Below are positions 8,452 through 15,833 of a stretch of 64,000 bases of DNA, one piece after another (the first letter of the stretch is position 1; each line of letters begins with the position of its first letter). A model generated the notes under the pieces. It saw only the letters and a list, made by a program, of their open reading frames with translations. It made no database searches and was not told the DNA's origin. The stretch covers positions 1,261,501 to 1,325,500 of the forward strand of contig NC_010730.1 of assembly GCF_000020325.1 (NCBI RefSeq), given 5' to 3'. A program made the position numbers and the translations under genes. This stretch comes from Sulfurihydrogenibium sp. YO3AOP1 (lineage in GTDB: Bacteria; Aquificota; Aquificia; Aquificales; Hydrogenothermaceae).

Positions 8452-9552
8452 TCATCTGGAGGAGCTTTTAATGTAAAAAATAGCCATATCCGGAGGACAT
8501 CCAATCCTAATTGGTGGTCCACCTGTTCCTATTCCTCTACTTACAAAGATATAACTATTATTAATCTTTAAAAATCCTGCATCTGTTATAAAAATCTTTC
8601 TCAAAATAAATTTTACAGGCCAAAGAACGCCTCCATGAGTATGACCCGCAAGCATCAGGTCAAATTTACCAATTAAATCATTGTCAAGCTTTGGTTGATG
8701 TTTTAAAAAGATAATAAATTTAGAATCATCAACGCTTTTAAATAACTCTTTTTCCGGTATTAATTTTCTTACTTTAAACCTTTCAGCCTCTTCGTCATCA
8801 ACTCCAACAAAAGTTAAATCTTGAATAGAAAATATTTCATCTCTCAAAACCTTAAACCCGGCTTTTTTAGTAAATTCTATCGCTTGGTTTACATCATTAT
8901 AATATTCATGATTCCCAAGAATAGCATACTTTCCAAGGGGTGGATTCATCTGATTTAACAGGTTTATATAGCTTTCTTTATTAAGAACATAACCATCTAC
9001 CAAATCACCGGTTGAGATTACAATATCCGGCTTTTCTTTGTTATAAACATCAAAAACAAGATTTATTTTATTCTCTCTCATGACTTGATTTAGATGCAGG
9101 TCAGAAATATGAAGAATTTTAACATCTCTTTTAATCTTATCTGAATAAATCTCAAACTTGTAAACTTTTAAATTCAAAGTTTCATAATATCCATAAGCCA
9201 TTGAAGATAATGTCAAAACAGTAATAAATATAAAACCCTTAAAACTGCTAATGTGGGACAGTGGATTATGTTTTAATATTCTTTCCGAAATTTTTAAAAT
9301 AAAATGATAAATATCTATAAAAAGATAATACAAGAAAAAAAGCATAATAAAGCCCATCCAAAGTAGGATAAAAAGAGACATATAGTAATTATCATATCCA
9401 AGCTTATCGTAATACTTATAAAACGCAGGAGATAAGGTCATTATCAGAATTAAATATAAAAATTTAGACCTGATATTAAAAGCCGATTTTAACTTTTTAA
9501 TAAAGTAAAGATGCATAAATCCGTATATACTGAAAAAGACTACTAAAAACAT
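8452..9552 (-). CDS. Membrane-anchored metallophosphoesterase (YkuE/YaeI-like)
   Basis: A 366-residue protein. Roughly the first 120 residues form several hydrophobic membrane segments. The C-terminal phosphoesterase domain has HISDLHLN, STGDLVDG, LGNHEYY and AGHTHGG, the full two-metal active site. YkuE-type relatives act on the outer face of the membrane, some on lipid substrates; the exact substrate is unknown here. The start follows GGAGGTTTTGA. The gene converges with the PPP phosphatase gene. A 7-bp inverted repeat CTCCTCC/GGAGGAG at 8434-8465 overlaps its stop and may mark the shared end. Confidence 0.85.
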   Translation of the reverse strand: MFLVVFFSIYGFMHLYFIKKLKSAFNIRSKFLYLILIMTLSPAFYKYYDKLGYDNYYMSLFILLWMGFIMLFFLYYLFIDIYHFILKISERILKHNPLSHISSFKGFIFITVLTLSSMAYGYYETLNLKVYKFEIYSDKIKRDVKILHISDLHLNQVMRENKINLVFDVYNKEKPDIVISTGDLVDGYVLNKESYINLLNQMNPPLGKYAILGNHEYYNDVNQAIEFTKKAGFKVLRDEIFSIQDLTFVGVDDEEAERFKVRKLIPEKELFKSVDDSKFIIFLKHQPKLDNDLIGKFDLMLAGHTHGGVLWPVKFILRKIFITDAGFLKINNSYIFVSRGIGTGGPPIRIGCPPDMAIFYIKSSSR

Positions 9553-9559
9553 TCAAAAC

Positions 9560-9660
9560 CTCCATATAAGACTGCTTGCAAAAATCAACATCGTCGTTCT
9601 GCAGTAGGCTGACACGGAAAGGTAAGCTTACGAAAATTTTGGAACACTCTTACCTCCATA
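9560..9660. repeat. Dispersed repeat fragment
   Basis: An intergenic fragment containing ACTGCTTGCAAAAATCAACA, CGTTCTGCAGTAGGCTGAC and a tail AAAATTTTGGAACACTC. The same pieces recur at 12988-13030, 45615-45640 and 59750-59782. It is a remnant of the repeat modules, lying between two divergent genes. Confidence 0.55.
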
Positions 9661-9717
9661 TTTTCAAATAGGTTAAAATATACTATAAAGAATAAAATTT
9701 CAAGATAGGAGATTTTT

Positions 9718-9945
9718 ATGGTCGGAAAAATAATTTGGGAATCTTTATCTATAGCTCTTTTGCTCTATGGTTCTTATTTAGCATATGTTTTCATATGGTT
9801 TAGTTTGTTTAGAATCTTTGATATGGATATCACAACTGCAAAGCTTATTTCAGGTTCTATAACATTAACGATTATAGCTATATCATCAATAAGATGGTTT
9901 ATTAAAAAACATAAAGAGCTAAAAGTAATGAAAAATGAGGGCTAA
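9718..9945 (+). CDS. Small membrane protein, unknown
   Basis: I do not recognise this 75-residue protein. It has two predicted membrane helices (about residues 8-30 and 40-60), then a short basic tail. The start is supported by AGGAG about nine bases upstream and an AT-rich promoter-like stretch. It lies just ahead of another small gene and a c-di-GMP-type signalling gene with overlapping junctions, which suggests one transcript. Confidence 0.65.
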   Translation: MVGKIIWESLSIALLLYGSYLAYVFIWFSLFRIFDMDITTAKLISGSITLTIIAISSIRWFIKKHKELKVMKNEG

Positions 9946-9946
9946 A

Positions 9947-10150
9947 ATGTTTCAGGAAATTGACGATAATTATTATGTAATGATGGAAAATGTTTCTGCA
10001 GTAAAATTAATTTATGAAGATGGTAAATACATATGGCTATTTTATACAAACCATCCTATGCCTTTAAAATCTAAACCATTTGATACAGAAGAGGAAGCCA
10101 AAATTTGGTTTAGAAATCTAAAATATGATTATTATAGGAGAAAAGAGTAG
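9947..10150 (+). CDS. Small soluble protein, unknown
   Basis: A 67-residue hypothetical protein beginning MFQEIDDNYY. It is rich in Tyr, Trp and acidic residues and has no membrane segment. ATG at 9947 is preferred because GAGGG lies just upstream, at the end of the previous gene. An earlier ATG at 9935 has no ribosome site. It ends exactly where the PAS-domain gene begins, so it is likely part of the same operon. The function is not inferable. Confidence 0.6.
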   Translation: MFQEIDDNYYVMMENVSAVKLIYEDGKYIWLFYTNHPMPLKSKPFDTEEEAKIWFRNLKYDYYRRKE

Positions 10151-10986
10151 TGTTTTTAAATGAAGAAGCAAATATAGATATTCTATGTGAAGTAATAGAT
10201 AAATCTCCTGATATTATCTTTACAATAGATTTAGATGGCAATGTTTTATATGTAAATGATGCTTTTGTAAACTTGCTGGGGTATAATAGAGATGAAATAA
10301 TTGGAAAAAGTATTAGAATAGTCTCTGTTGAAGATGAAATATATAACGCATGTATGGTTAGCGTTAAAGAAATGGGCAAATGTTTAGACCAAGAGACGGT
10401 TTTTAGAAAAAAGGATGGTAGTTTAATTCATGTAGTAAAAAACGTTAATGCCGTATATGATGAGAATGGAAATATAAGATATCTTATAATCAATGCAAGA
10501 GATTTAACACACATAGACCACCTTAATAAATCGTTAGAAAATCTAAGCAGATTATATGAAGAAAGGTATAATCTCATATATCAAGTTTTCTTAAATATTA
10601 AAGATGCTGTTGCTATCTTGGATCCAGAAGGACGTTATATAGAACAAAATAAATCACACCAAGAGCTAATAGGTTATTCAATTGAAGAGCTAAAAGGTAA
10701 AACTCCGGCTATTCATTTGTCAGAGGAAGAATTTAAAAAGATATTAAAAACAATGGAAGATAAAGGCTCATTCTTTGGAGAAGTTGAAAGTAAAACCATA
10801 GATGGAAAAGTAAAGGATATTGAATTATTTGCATTTCCAATAAAAGATGAAAATGGAAAAATTCTTTATTACGTTGGAATTAAGAGAGATATAACAAAAG
10901 AAAAAGAAATCCATTTAACAGATAAACTTACAGGTTTATATAACAGACTAAAACTTATTGAAGATTTAAAAGATAAAAAAATGTAA
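10150..10986 (+). CDS. PAS-PAS sensor part of a GGDEF-EAL protein (frame 1, stops at A7 run)
   Basis: It starts with GTG behind AGGAG. Two PAS domains are visible: residues about 10-125 (SPDIIFTIDLDGNVLYVNDA) and about 140-255 (VFLNIKDAVAILDPEGRY, then DITKEKE). The GGDEF entry motif LTDKLTGLYNRLKLIEDL follows. The frame ends at DKKM-stop directly after seven A residues (10975-10981). Reading one base back gives KKNVKLILINIDSFKEIND, which restores a normal GGDEF domain. The product is thus half of a sensory c-di-GMP enzyme. It may be a pseudogene, a base-call error, or a gene expressed through slippage. Confidence 0.85.
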   Translation: MFLNEEANIDILCEVIDKSPDIIFTIDLDGNVLYVNDAFVNLLGYNRDEIIGKSIRIVSVEDEIYNACMVSVKEMGKCLDQETVFRKKDGSLIHVVKNVNAVYDENGNIRYLIINARDLTHIDHLNKSLENLSRLYEERYNLIYQVFLNIKDAVAILDPEGRYIEQNKSHQELIGYSIEELKGKTPAIHLSEEEFKKILKTMEDKGSFFGEVESKTIDGKVKDIELFAFPIKDENGKILYYVGIKRDITKEKEIHLTDKLTGLYNRLKLIEDLKDKKM

Positions 10987-12110
10987 AGCTTATATTAATA
11001 AACATAGACTCATTTAAAGAGATTAACGATGTATATGGATATGAGGTTGGTGATAAGATACTTAAAACTTTGGCTGAAAGATTAAAGTCTTTTGTAAGTA
11101 ATCATAACTTACAGGTATATAAACTTTCTGGTGATGAATTCGCAATCTTGGTGGACAGGTATTTTCCGCAAAACGCTTTTGAAATGTTTATTAATGGATT
11201 AATCTATTATATAGAATCAAATCCAATAGAGATTAATGGTTATTCAATAAAAATAGATATAACCTTAGGAATTGCTGATAGTACAGAAGGAAATTATAAA
11301 AATCTTCTTGAAAAAGCAGACATGGCTTTGAAATATGCAAAGCAACAAAAAAAGCCTTACATGTTTTATAGAGAAGATTTAAATATTCAAAAGAAATATC
11401 AGGAAAATAGATACTGGTTGAATGTACTAAAAGATGCTATAAATCAAGATAACTTAATAGTATATTATCAAGGAATATTTAATAACCAAACAAACAAAAT
11501 CGAAAAATATGAAAGTTTAATCAGACTAAAATTAGAAGATAAAATCATTTCTCCTTTTTTCTTTTTGGAAGTTGCAAAAAAATCTAAACTTTATCCAGAA
11601 ATAACTAAAAAAGTTTTTTCTGAAATTATTAAGTATGCAAAAGACCATGAAATTTCCATAAACATTTCGGTAATGGATATTTTAAATGAGGATATTGTTT
11701 CGCATATACTTAATACATTAAAAAATAATAATTTAAAAATAACTTTTGAAATTTTAGAATCTGAAGGAATAGAAAACTATGCAGAAGTTTCTCAATTTAT
11801 AAAAAATGTTAAAGAGTATGGTTGCAAAATAGCAATAGATGACTTTGGTTCAGGATATTCTAATTTTGCACATATTTTAAACTTAGATGTTGACTATCTA
11901 AAAATTGACGCATCATTAATAAAAAATTTAGATACAGATAAAAACTCTCAAATAGTTGTTGAAACGATCGTTGGTTTTGCAAAAAAACTTGGTATTAAAA
12001 CTATTGCTGAATTTGTTCATTCAAAAGAAGTTTTTGATAAAGTTGTAGAAATGGGAATAGATTATTCACAAGGATATTATATATCTGAACCAAAACCAAA
12101 TATATCTTAA
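10980..12110 (+). CDS. GGDEF-EAL part of the same c-di-GMP enzyme (frame 3)
   Basis: This frame continues the GGDEF domain (INIDSFKEINDVYGYEVGD) and reaches the signature SGDEF, a tolerated variant of GGDEF. An EAL domain follows. Its residues look intact: ESL for EAL, INIS, TFEILESE, DDFGSGYSN, YLKID, IAEF and SQGYYISEP. The phosphodiesterase half therefore looks catalytically complete. The first TTG in this frame (11070) lies inside the GGDEF domain and is not a sensible start. With one extra A, the joined protein would be 653 residues: PAS-PAS-GGDEF-EAL. It ends tail-to-tail with the next minus-strand gene, with a 4-base overlap. Confidence 0.85.
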   Translation, partial: NVKLILINIDSFKEINDVYGYEVGDKILKTLAERLKSFVSNHNLQVYKLSGDEFAILVDRYFPQNAFEMFINGLIYYIESNPIEINGYSIKIDITLGIADSTEGNYKNLLEKADMALKYAKQQKKPYMFYREDLNIQKKYQENRYWLNVLKDAINQDNLIVYYQGIFNNQTNKIEKYESLIRLKLEDKIISPFFFLEVAKKSKLYPEITKKVFSEIIKYAKDHEISINISVMDILNEDIVSHILNTLKNNNLKITFEILESEGIENYAEVSQFIKNVKEYGCKIAIDDFGSGYSNFAHILNLDVDYLKIDASLIKNLDTDKNSQIVVETIVGFAKKLGIKTIAEFVHSKEVFDKVVEMGIDYSQGYYISEPKPNIS

Positions 12111-12970
12111 AAATCCTTTTTCCAATCTCTTATAAAACCCAATAGGTCTTTAACTCCTTTATATTTTCCACTGCAAACATTGTCCTTATCAAGCATATAA
12201 TACTGATCTAAAGTCATGATAGGTTTAGGCATAAAAGAGAATATTGGTAAAAGTAGTTTAAATGTTTTCTTTGGCACAGGCATAACAACTCTTTTGACAC
12301 CTATAAAATCTAAGGCAAATTTAAAAAGTTCAACATAATTTATAACTTCATTACCGCATAGCTCAAAAATCTCATTTTTTATATCAGAAATAACAGCCTT
12401 TTCAAAACAATCTGCAACATCTAAAACGCTTACAGGCTGCACTTTTGCGTCATAGGGGGCCATAAATATTGGAGTTATCTTGCTGTAGAATCTAAAATCT
12501 TCAAACAGTTTTTGCTCTCTCCCAATTATAATAGAAGGTCTAAAAATGACATAATTCAATCCAGATTTTATAATATACTCTTCAGCCATTGTCTTGGTTT
12601 TTAGATATCTGCTTTTAGAATTAATATCAGCACCAAGGGCAGACATCTGAATAAATTTCTTAACACCGACGGCTTTACTTGCATCTACTAAGCTCTTTGT
12701 TATTTCAAAATGAACCTTTTCAAATGTTTGATTGCTTGTTTCTGTGAGTATTCCGATTAGATTGATTACCATGTCCGGATTAAATTTATAAATAGGCTCT
12801 TGAATGTTATCCTCGTTTATTTGAACATAATTTATTAAAGATAAATCTTTAAATACTTCCTGAATTTTTTTTATATTTCTTGCAGGCAAAATAAGATTAA
12901 CTTTATTGTACAGATTTCTAACTATATATCTACCAACAAAACCATAAGATCCATAAATTATTACATTCAT
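12107..12970 (-). CDS. NAD(P)-binding atypical SDR (complex I NDUFA9-like)
   Basis: A 287-residue Rossmann protein with the nucleotide motif GSYGFVGRYI at residues 6-15, then INLIGILTE and VKKFIQMSAL. This is typical of the NDUFA9-like atypical short-chain dehydrogenases, in which the catalytic Tyr-Lys pair is replaced. Relatives stabilise complex I or act on lipids and quinone-linked substrates; the role here is unassigned. The start MNVIIYG was chosen because AAGGAG lies 7 bases upstream. The longer frame would begin inside repeat sequence. Confidence 0.78.
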   Translation of the reverse strand: MNVIIYGSYGFVGRYIVRNLYNKVNLILPARNIKKIQEVFKDLSLINYVQINEDNIQEPIYKFNPDMVINLIGILTETSNQTFEKVHFEITKSLVDASKAVGVKKFIQMSALGADINSKSRYLKTKTMAEEYIIKSGLNYVIFRPSIIIGREQKLFEDFRFYSKITPIFMAPYDAKVQPVSVLDVADCFEKAVISDIKNEIFELCGNEVINYVELFKFALDFIGVKRVVMPVPKKTFKLLLPIFSFMPKPIMTLDQYYMLDKDNVCSGKYKGVKDLLGFIRDWKKDF

Positions 12971-12984
12971 AGCTATACTCCTTT

Positions 12985-13131
12985 TAGAAACTGCTTGCAA
13001 AATCAACATTATCATTCTGTAGCCGGCAAAGAATCTCTTTTTTACCTCCTCTTACTTTCAAATAACAATAAAAGAGGAGATCCTTCGGCCTTCGGCCTTC
13101 GGCCTCAGGATGACGAAAACATTAATGATGT
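12985..13131. repeat. Dispersed repeat module flanking IS110 copy 1
   Basis: Contains ATCATTCTGTAGCCGGC, AAGAATCTC, a short spacer, and then GAGGAGATCCTTCGG...CCTCAGGATGACG. These are the two inverted ends of the dispersed module. CCTTCGG is repeated three times in tandem at 13081-13104. The sequence then runs into GATGTCATC, where the insertion element starts. Confidence 0.7.
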
Positions 13132-13210
13132 CATCGTATATTAAATATACTAAAAATTTTTTAAACTATAAGAGAATAAGTTTTATAATAATTATAGACA
13201 TGGGAGAAAA

Positions 13211-13357
13211 AAAGAAGGACAGATCAAGTTTCTGTCATTGGTCTTTTAAGACCGATCAGGATGTTTTAGACTGTCCTTCCTCTACTTCCTAAAACCTGAA
13301 TCAGAACATTAGGCTTTTAAGCCTGTATTTAACTACGATGATAGGTTATCAGGAAGT
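13211..13357 (+). ncRNA. Putative bridge RNA of IS110 copy 1
   Basis: Two looped stems can be drawn. Stem 1 pairs GAAGGACAG (13214-13222) with CTGTCCTTC (13271-13279) around an inner hairpin GGTCTTTTAAGACC. Its loop carries TGTCATT (13233-13239) and CAGGATG (13257-13263), which correspond to the left and right sides of the target TGTCATCCTGA. Stem 2 pairs ACTTCCT (13284-13290) with AGGAAGT (13351-13357) around AGGCTTTTAAGCCT. Its loop carries AGAACAT (13303-13309), identical to the element's right end, and TACGATG (13334-13340), the complement of its left end. This is the architecture described for IS110 bridge RNAs. Transcript ends are not known. Confidence 0.8.
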
Positions 13358-13396
13358 TTCTTTCATGTCAAGTATTTTATGAAAGGAGGTACTATT

Positions 13397-14383
13397 ATGA
13401 ACAGCTACAAAATTGTTATAGGAGTTGATGTATCTAAAAACTCATTCACTGCTACAGTTTTGTATGATAACAAGAAAGAAACTTTTGAAGTTAAATCTGA
13501 CCCAGTTGAGTTTGAAATGAAAGTAAAGCCTTACCTTAAGAAGTTTAAAAAGTCAGATATGCTTATCATAATGGAGCATACGGGAGTTTACCATTTAAAG
13601 CTTGCTAATTATCTGTATGAAAATGACTATAAAGTAGCAGTAGTAAATCCATTTTCAATAAAGAAATTTATGGAAGCTAAAATGACAAGAGTTAAAACAG
13701 ATAAAGCTGATTCATTCTTTATAGCAGAGTATGGAAGAACGTTTTTCGATGGAGAGCTTTATAAACCAAAATCAGATGTAGAAAAAGAAATAGAAGTAAA
13801 ACTAAAGATATTGGAAGACTTACAACAGCAGCTTACAATGCTAAGAAACAAAAGAGAATCATTAAGTCATGTACCAATGAAAAAATTGAAAGAGAATTTA
13901 GAATATTACGATGAGCTAATTAGAAAAATAGAAAAAAACATAAAAGAACTTGAGAAAGAGATAAAAGAATTGTCTAAGAAGAATTATCAAGAGGAATACA
14001 AACTTTTAAAAAGCATACCTGGTATAAGTGATAGGACTATAGGAATGATAATATCAGTATATGGAAATTTTGAAAGATTTAAGAGTGTAAAAGATATATC
14101 GAGTTTTATAGGAATTAATCCAAGCCCATATGAAAGTGCAGCATGTGTAAAGAAAAGTGGCTGGATAAAAAAGATGGGAAATCCATATGCAAGGAAAATA
14201 TTATACATGGCAGCATTATCAGCAATAAGGTTTAACAAATACTGCAGAGAATTATACGAAAGATTAGTAAGTAAAGGTAAGGCTAAAAAGTTAGCATTAG
14301 TAGCTGTAGCACATAAGTTATTAAGGCAGGCATATGGTGTATTAAAGAATAAAAGACCATTTGATGAAAATTTTTGTACTTGA
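13397..14383 (+). CDS. IS110-family transposase (DEDD recombinase), copy 1
   Basis: A 328-residue recombinase. The N-terminal RuvC-like domain starts IVIGVDVSKNSFTA and continues with MEHTGVYH and KTDKADS. A coiled-coil region lies at about residues 130-195. The C-terminal Transposase_20 domain begins LLKSIPGISDRTIGMIIS and ends KMGNPYARKILY. The start was chosen behind AAAGGAGGT; an ATG 18 bases upstream overlaps that site. Compared with copy 2, the stretch around the predicted catalytic serine reads NPSPYESAAC instead of SPGIHESGTS. Serine is kept but the neighbouring Gly is lost, so activity is uncertain. Confidence 0.93.
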   Translation: MNSYKIVIGVDVSKNSFTATVLYDNKKETFEVKSDPVEFEMKVKPYLKKFKKSDMLIIMEHTGVYHLKLANYLYENDYKVAVVNPFSIKKFMEAKMTRVKTDKADSFFIAEYGRTFFDGELYKPKSDVEKEIEVKLKILEDLQQQLTMLRNKRESLSHVPMKKLKENLEYYDELIRKIEKNIKELEKEIKELSKKNYQEEYKLLKSIPGISDRTIGMIISVYGNFERFKSVKDISSFIGINPSPYESAACVKKSGWIKKMGNPYARKILYMAALSAIRFNKYCRELYERLVSKGKAKKLALVAVAHKLLRQAYGVLKNKRPFDENFCT

Positions 14384-14397
14384 CATTTAACATAGAA

Positions 14398-14592
14398 CAT
14401 CCTGAGCGTCAGCGAAGAATCTCATTTTTTAAATCAAAAAATCAAAAGAGGAGATCCTTTGGACTTATGTCCTTAGGATAACGAACAAAAGTAAGCTCAT
14501 TTTACGCATACATTATACAACTTGCAAGAATTTTAGAACATCCCTACTCCTTAAAGACTTTAAAATAAATCTAAGTCAATAAGAAGATAGAA
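14398..14592. repeat. Dispersed repeat module on the right side of IS110 copy 1
   Basis: Directly at the element end lies CATCCTGAGCGTCAGCGAAG, then AATCTC, a spacer, and GAGGAGATCCTTTGGACTTA. This is a module with inverted ends. From 14488 a second repeat type follows, with CATACATTATACAACTTGCA and AATTTTAGAACATCCC; it is also seen at 59733-59782 and, inverted, at 36131-36169. Confidence 0.65.
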
Positions 14593-15042
14593 TCAATTAG
14601 AATTTGACTGTTTGAACCTTTCAATTGTAGAGACAAGTTTTGAATTTGAAAGGAGAGTGTTTAAGATTTTATTTTTGTTTTTCACTTCTGAGATTATAAA
14701 TAAAGAAAAACTAAAGATACCAATAGCAAGTAATCCGCCAAGTATTCTGTCTGTAAGTTTTACATATTTGATAGTATAAAGTCTTTTTTTTAGTAAACTA
14801 TCAACAATGATGCTCAGTCCTAATGTAAGTAATACTATGAAAGAAAAAGCCATGAAATCTATAATCAAAATATTTCCTGAGAAAACTTTACTAAAGAAGA
14901 TACTAAGCGGTTTATAGAACAAATATCCTAAAAAAACTCCTAAACCAAATCCAAGAATTTTCAAGAAAATATTAAAAAATCCTCTGTAAAGACCATTAAA
15001 TGTCAAATAAATAAAAGTTAGCAATAAAATTAAATCAACCAT
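14593..15042 (-). CDS. cvpA: CvpA family membrane protein
   Basis: A 149-residue inner-membrane protein with four hydrophobic segments and the family's early NGLYRGFFN motif (equivalent to G..RG). CvpA proteins are linked to envelope homeostasis and, in enterobacteria, to colicin V export and purF expression; the biochemical role is unknown. It is the last gene of the rpsU-yqeY-cvpA run, 26 bases after yqeY. No strong ribosome site is visible. Confidence 0.8.
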   Translation of the reverse strand: MVDLILLLTFIYLTFNGLYRGFFNIFLKILGFGLGVFLGYLFYKPLSIFFSKVFSGNILIIDFMAFSFIVLLTLGLSIIVDSLLKKRLYTIKYVKLTDRILGGLLAIGIFSFSLFIISEVKNKNKILNTLLSNSKLVSTIERFKQSNSN

Positions 15043-15068
15043 AATGAATATTTCGTCAAAAGAAGTTT

Positions 15069-15518
15069 TTAACTTAACTTTTCTTTAACTATCTTACTGA
15101 TTAAAGACCCTTCTGCTCTTCCCTTTACTTTATCCATAACCGCTTTAACCACTTTCCCCATATCTTTTATAGAAGAAGCGCCAACTTCCTGAATTGTCTC
15201 TTCAACTATTTTTATTAGCTCTTCTTCTGATAATGGCGGTGGTAAAAATTGCTGAACTATCTCTATTTCTTTTAACTCTTTTTCTGCTAAATCTTTTCTG
15301 CCGGCTTGTTCATACTGTGCATATGCTTCTTTTCTTTGCTTTATGTATTTTTGCAGTATAGAAATTATCTCTTCGTCAGAAAGCTCTTTTTTTGAATCGA
15401 TTTGAACTTTTTTGATTTCAGAGATTAGCATTCTGATTGTTGATAGCTTATCTTTATCGCCGCTTTTCATCGCGGCTTTCATCTCTTCTTGGAGCTTATT
15501 AAAAAGCTCTGCAGCCAT
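15069..15518 (-). CDS. yqeY: GatB/YqeY domain protein
   Basis: A 149-residue protein of the YqeY family, which resembles the C-terminal tail domain of the amidotransferase subunit GatB. Typical stretches are LQEEMKAAMKSGDKDKLS, RMLISEIKKVQID and DMGKVVKAVM. Its role is thought to involve tRNA interaction but is not established. It follows rpsU after 1 base, and its ribosome site AAGGAT lies inside the rpsU coding end, so the two are coupled. The rpsU-yqeY pairing is common in bacteria. Confidence 0.9.
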   Translation of the reverse strand: MAAELFNKLQEEMKAAMKSGDKDKLSTIRMLISEIKKVQIDSKKELSDEEIISILQKYIKQRKEAYAQYEQAGRKDLAEKELKEIEIVQQFLPPPLSEEELIKIVEETIQEVGASSIKDMGKVVKAVMDKVKGRAEGSLISKIVKEKLS

Positions 15519-15519
15519 A

Positions 15520-15714
15520 TTATAATAATCCTTTTTTCTTTAATGCTTTAATTAATCTTTTTCTTGCAGCTCTTTCTTTTCTTTTTCTTTTTACAGATGG
15601 TTTTTCATAAAATTCTCTTCTTTTATATTCTGTGAGAATACCTTCTTTCTCGATTATTTTTTTGAATTTTTTTAATGCTTTCTCAAAATCACCTTCTACT
15701 ATTACCGTTGCCAT
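15520..15714 (-). CDS. rpsU: 30S ribosomal protein S21
   Basis: A 64-residue basic protein. The N-terminal part [19 protein letters not shown] and the RREFYEKPS segment are diagnostic for S21, which joins the small ribosomal subunit near the anti-Shine-Dalgarno region and assists initiation. The ribosome site AGGAGGAG lies upstream of the ATG. It heads the operon with yqeY and cvpA. Its promoter shares a -35 box with the divergent ilvE promoter. Confidence 0.95.
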   Translation of the reverse strand: MATVIVEGDFEKALKKFKKIIEKEGILTEYKRREFYEKPSVKRKRKERAARKRLIKALKKKGLL

Positions 15715-15752
15715 TAACCTTTTCTCCTCCTAAAATAAAAATTAATTTTAAT

Positions 15753-15782
15753 ATTCTATCATTTTTTTTATTTAAATTGCAA
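15753..15782 (-). promoter_or_regulatory. rpsU promoter (sigma70-type)
   Basis: On the minus strand, TTGCAA (15782-15777), an 18-base spacer and TAGAAT (15758-15753) fit a housekeeping promoter. TTGCAA is its own reverse complement, so the same six bases also act as the -35 box of the opposite promoter for ilvE. Confidence 0.6.
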
Positions 15783-15805
15783 GCTTGTGTATAAAGTGAT
15801 AAAAT
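15777..15805 (+). promoter_or_regulatory. ilvE promoter (sigma70-type)
   Basis: TTGCAA (15777-15782), a 17-base spacer and TAAAAT (15800-15805) lie 29 bases before the ilvE start. The -35 box coincides with that of rpsU on the other strand, so RNA polymerase cannot occupy both at once. Confidence 0.65.
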
Positions 15806-15833
15806 TTTTTAAATAAAAAATTGGAGGAAATGT

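Larger units (their letters stand above)
13132..14401 (+). mobile_element. IS110-family insertion sequence, copy 1
   Basis: Boundaries come from comparing the two copies in the window. They are alike from (CATC)GTATATTAAATATAC on the left to ATAGAACAT(C) on the right, and diverge outside. There are no long terminal inverted repeats and no clear target duplication beyond the shared CATC, as known for IS110. Removing the element restores GATGTCATCCTGAGCGTC, an end of the dispersed repeat module. The left part holds a structured non-coding leader of about 260 bases; the right non-coding part is only about 17 bases. The left end carries the palindrome GTATATT-A-AATATAC. Confidence 0.88.

Noticed and set aside
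13110-13292. 60-codon frame in the IS110 leader (and the similar one at 45397-45642)
   Set aside because: It crosses the element boundary and the structured leader; the two copies do not share the frame's beginning, and the RNA explanation is better.
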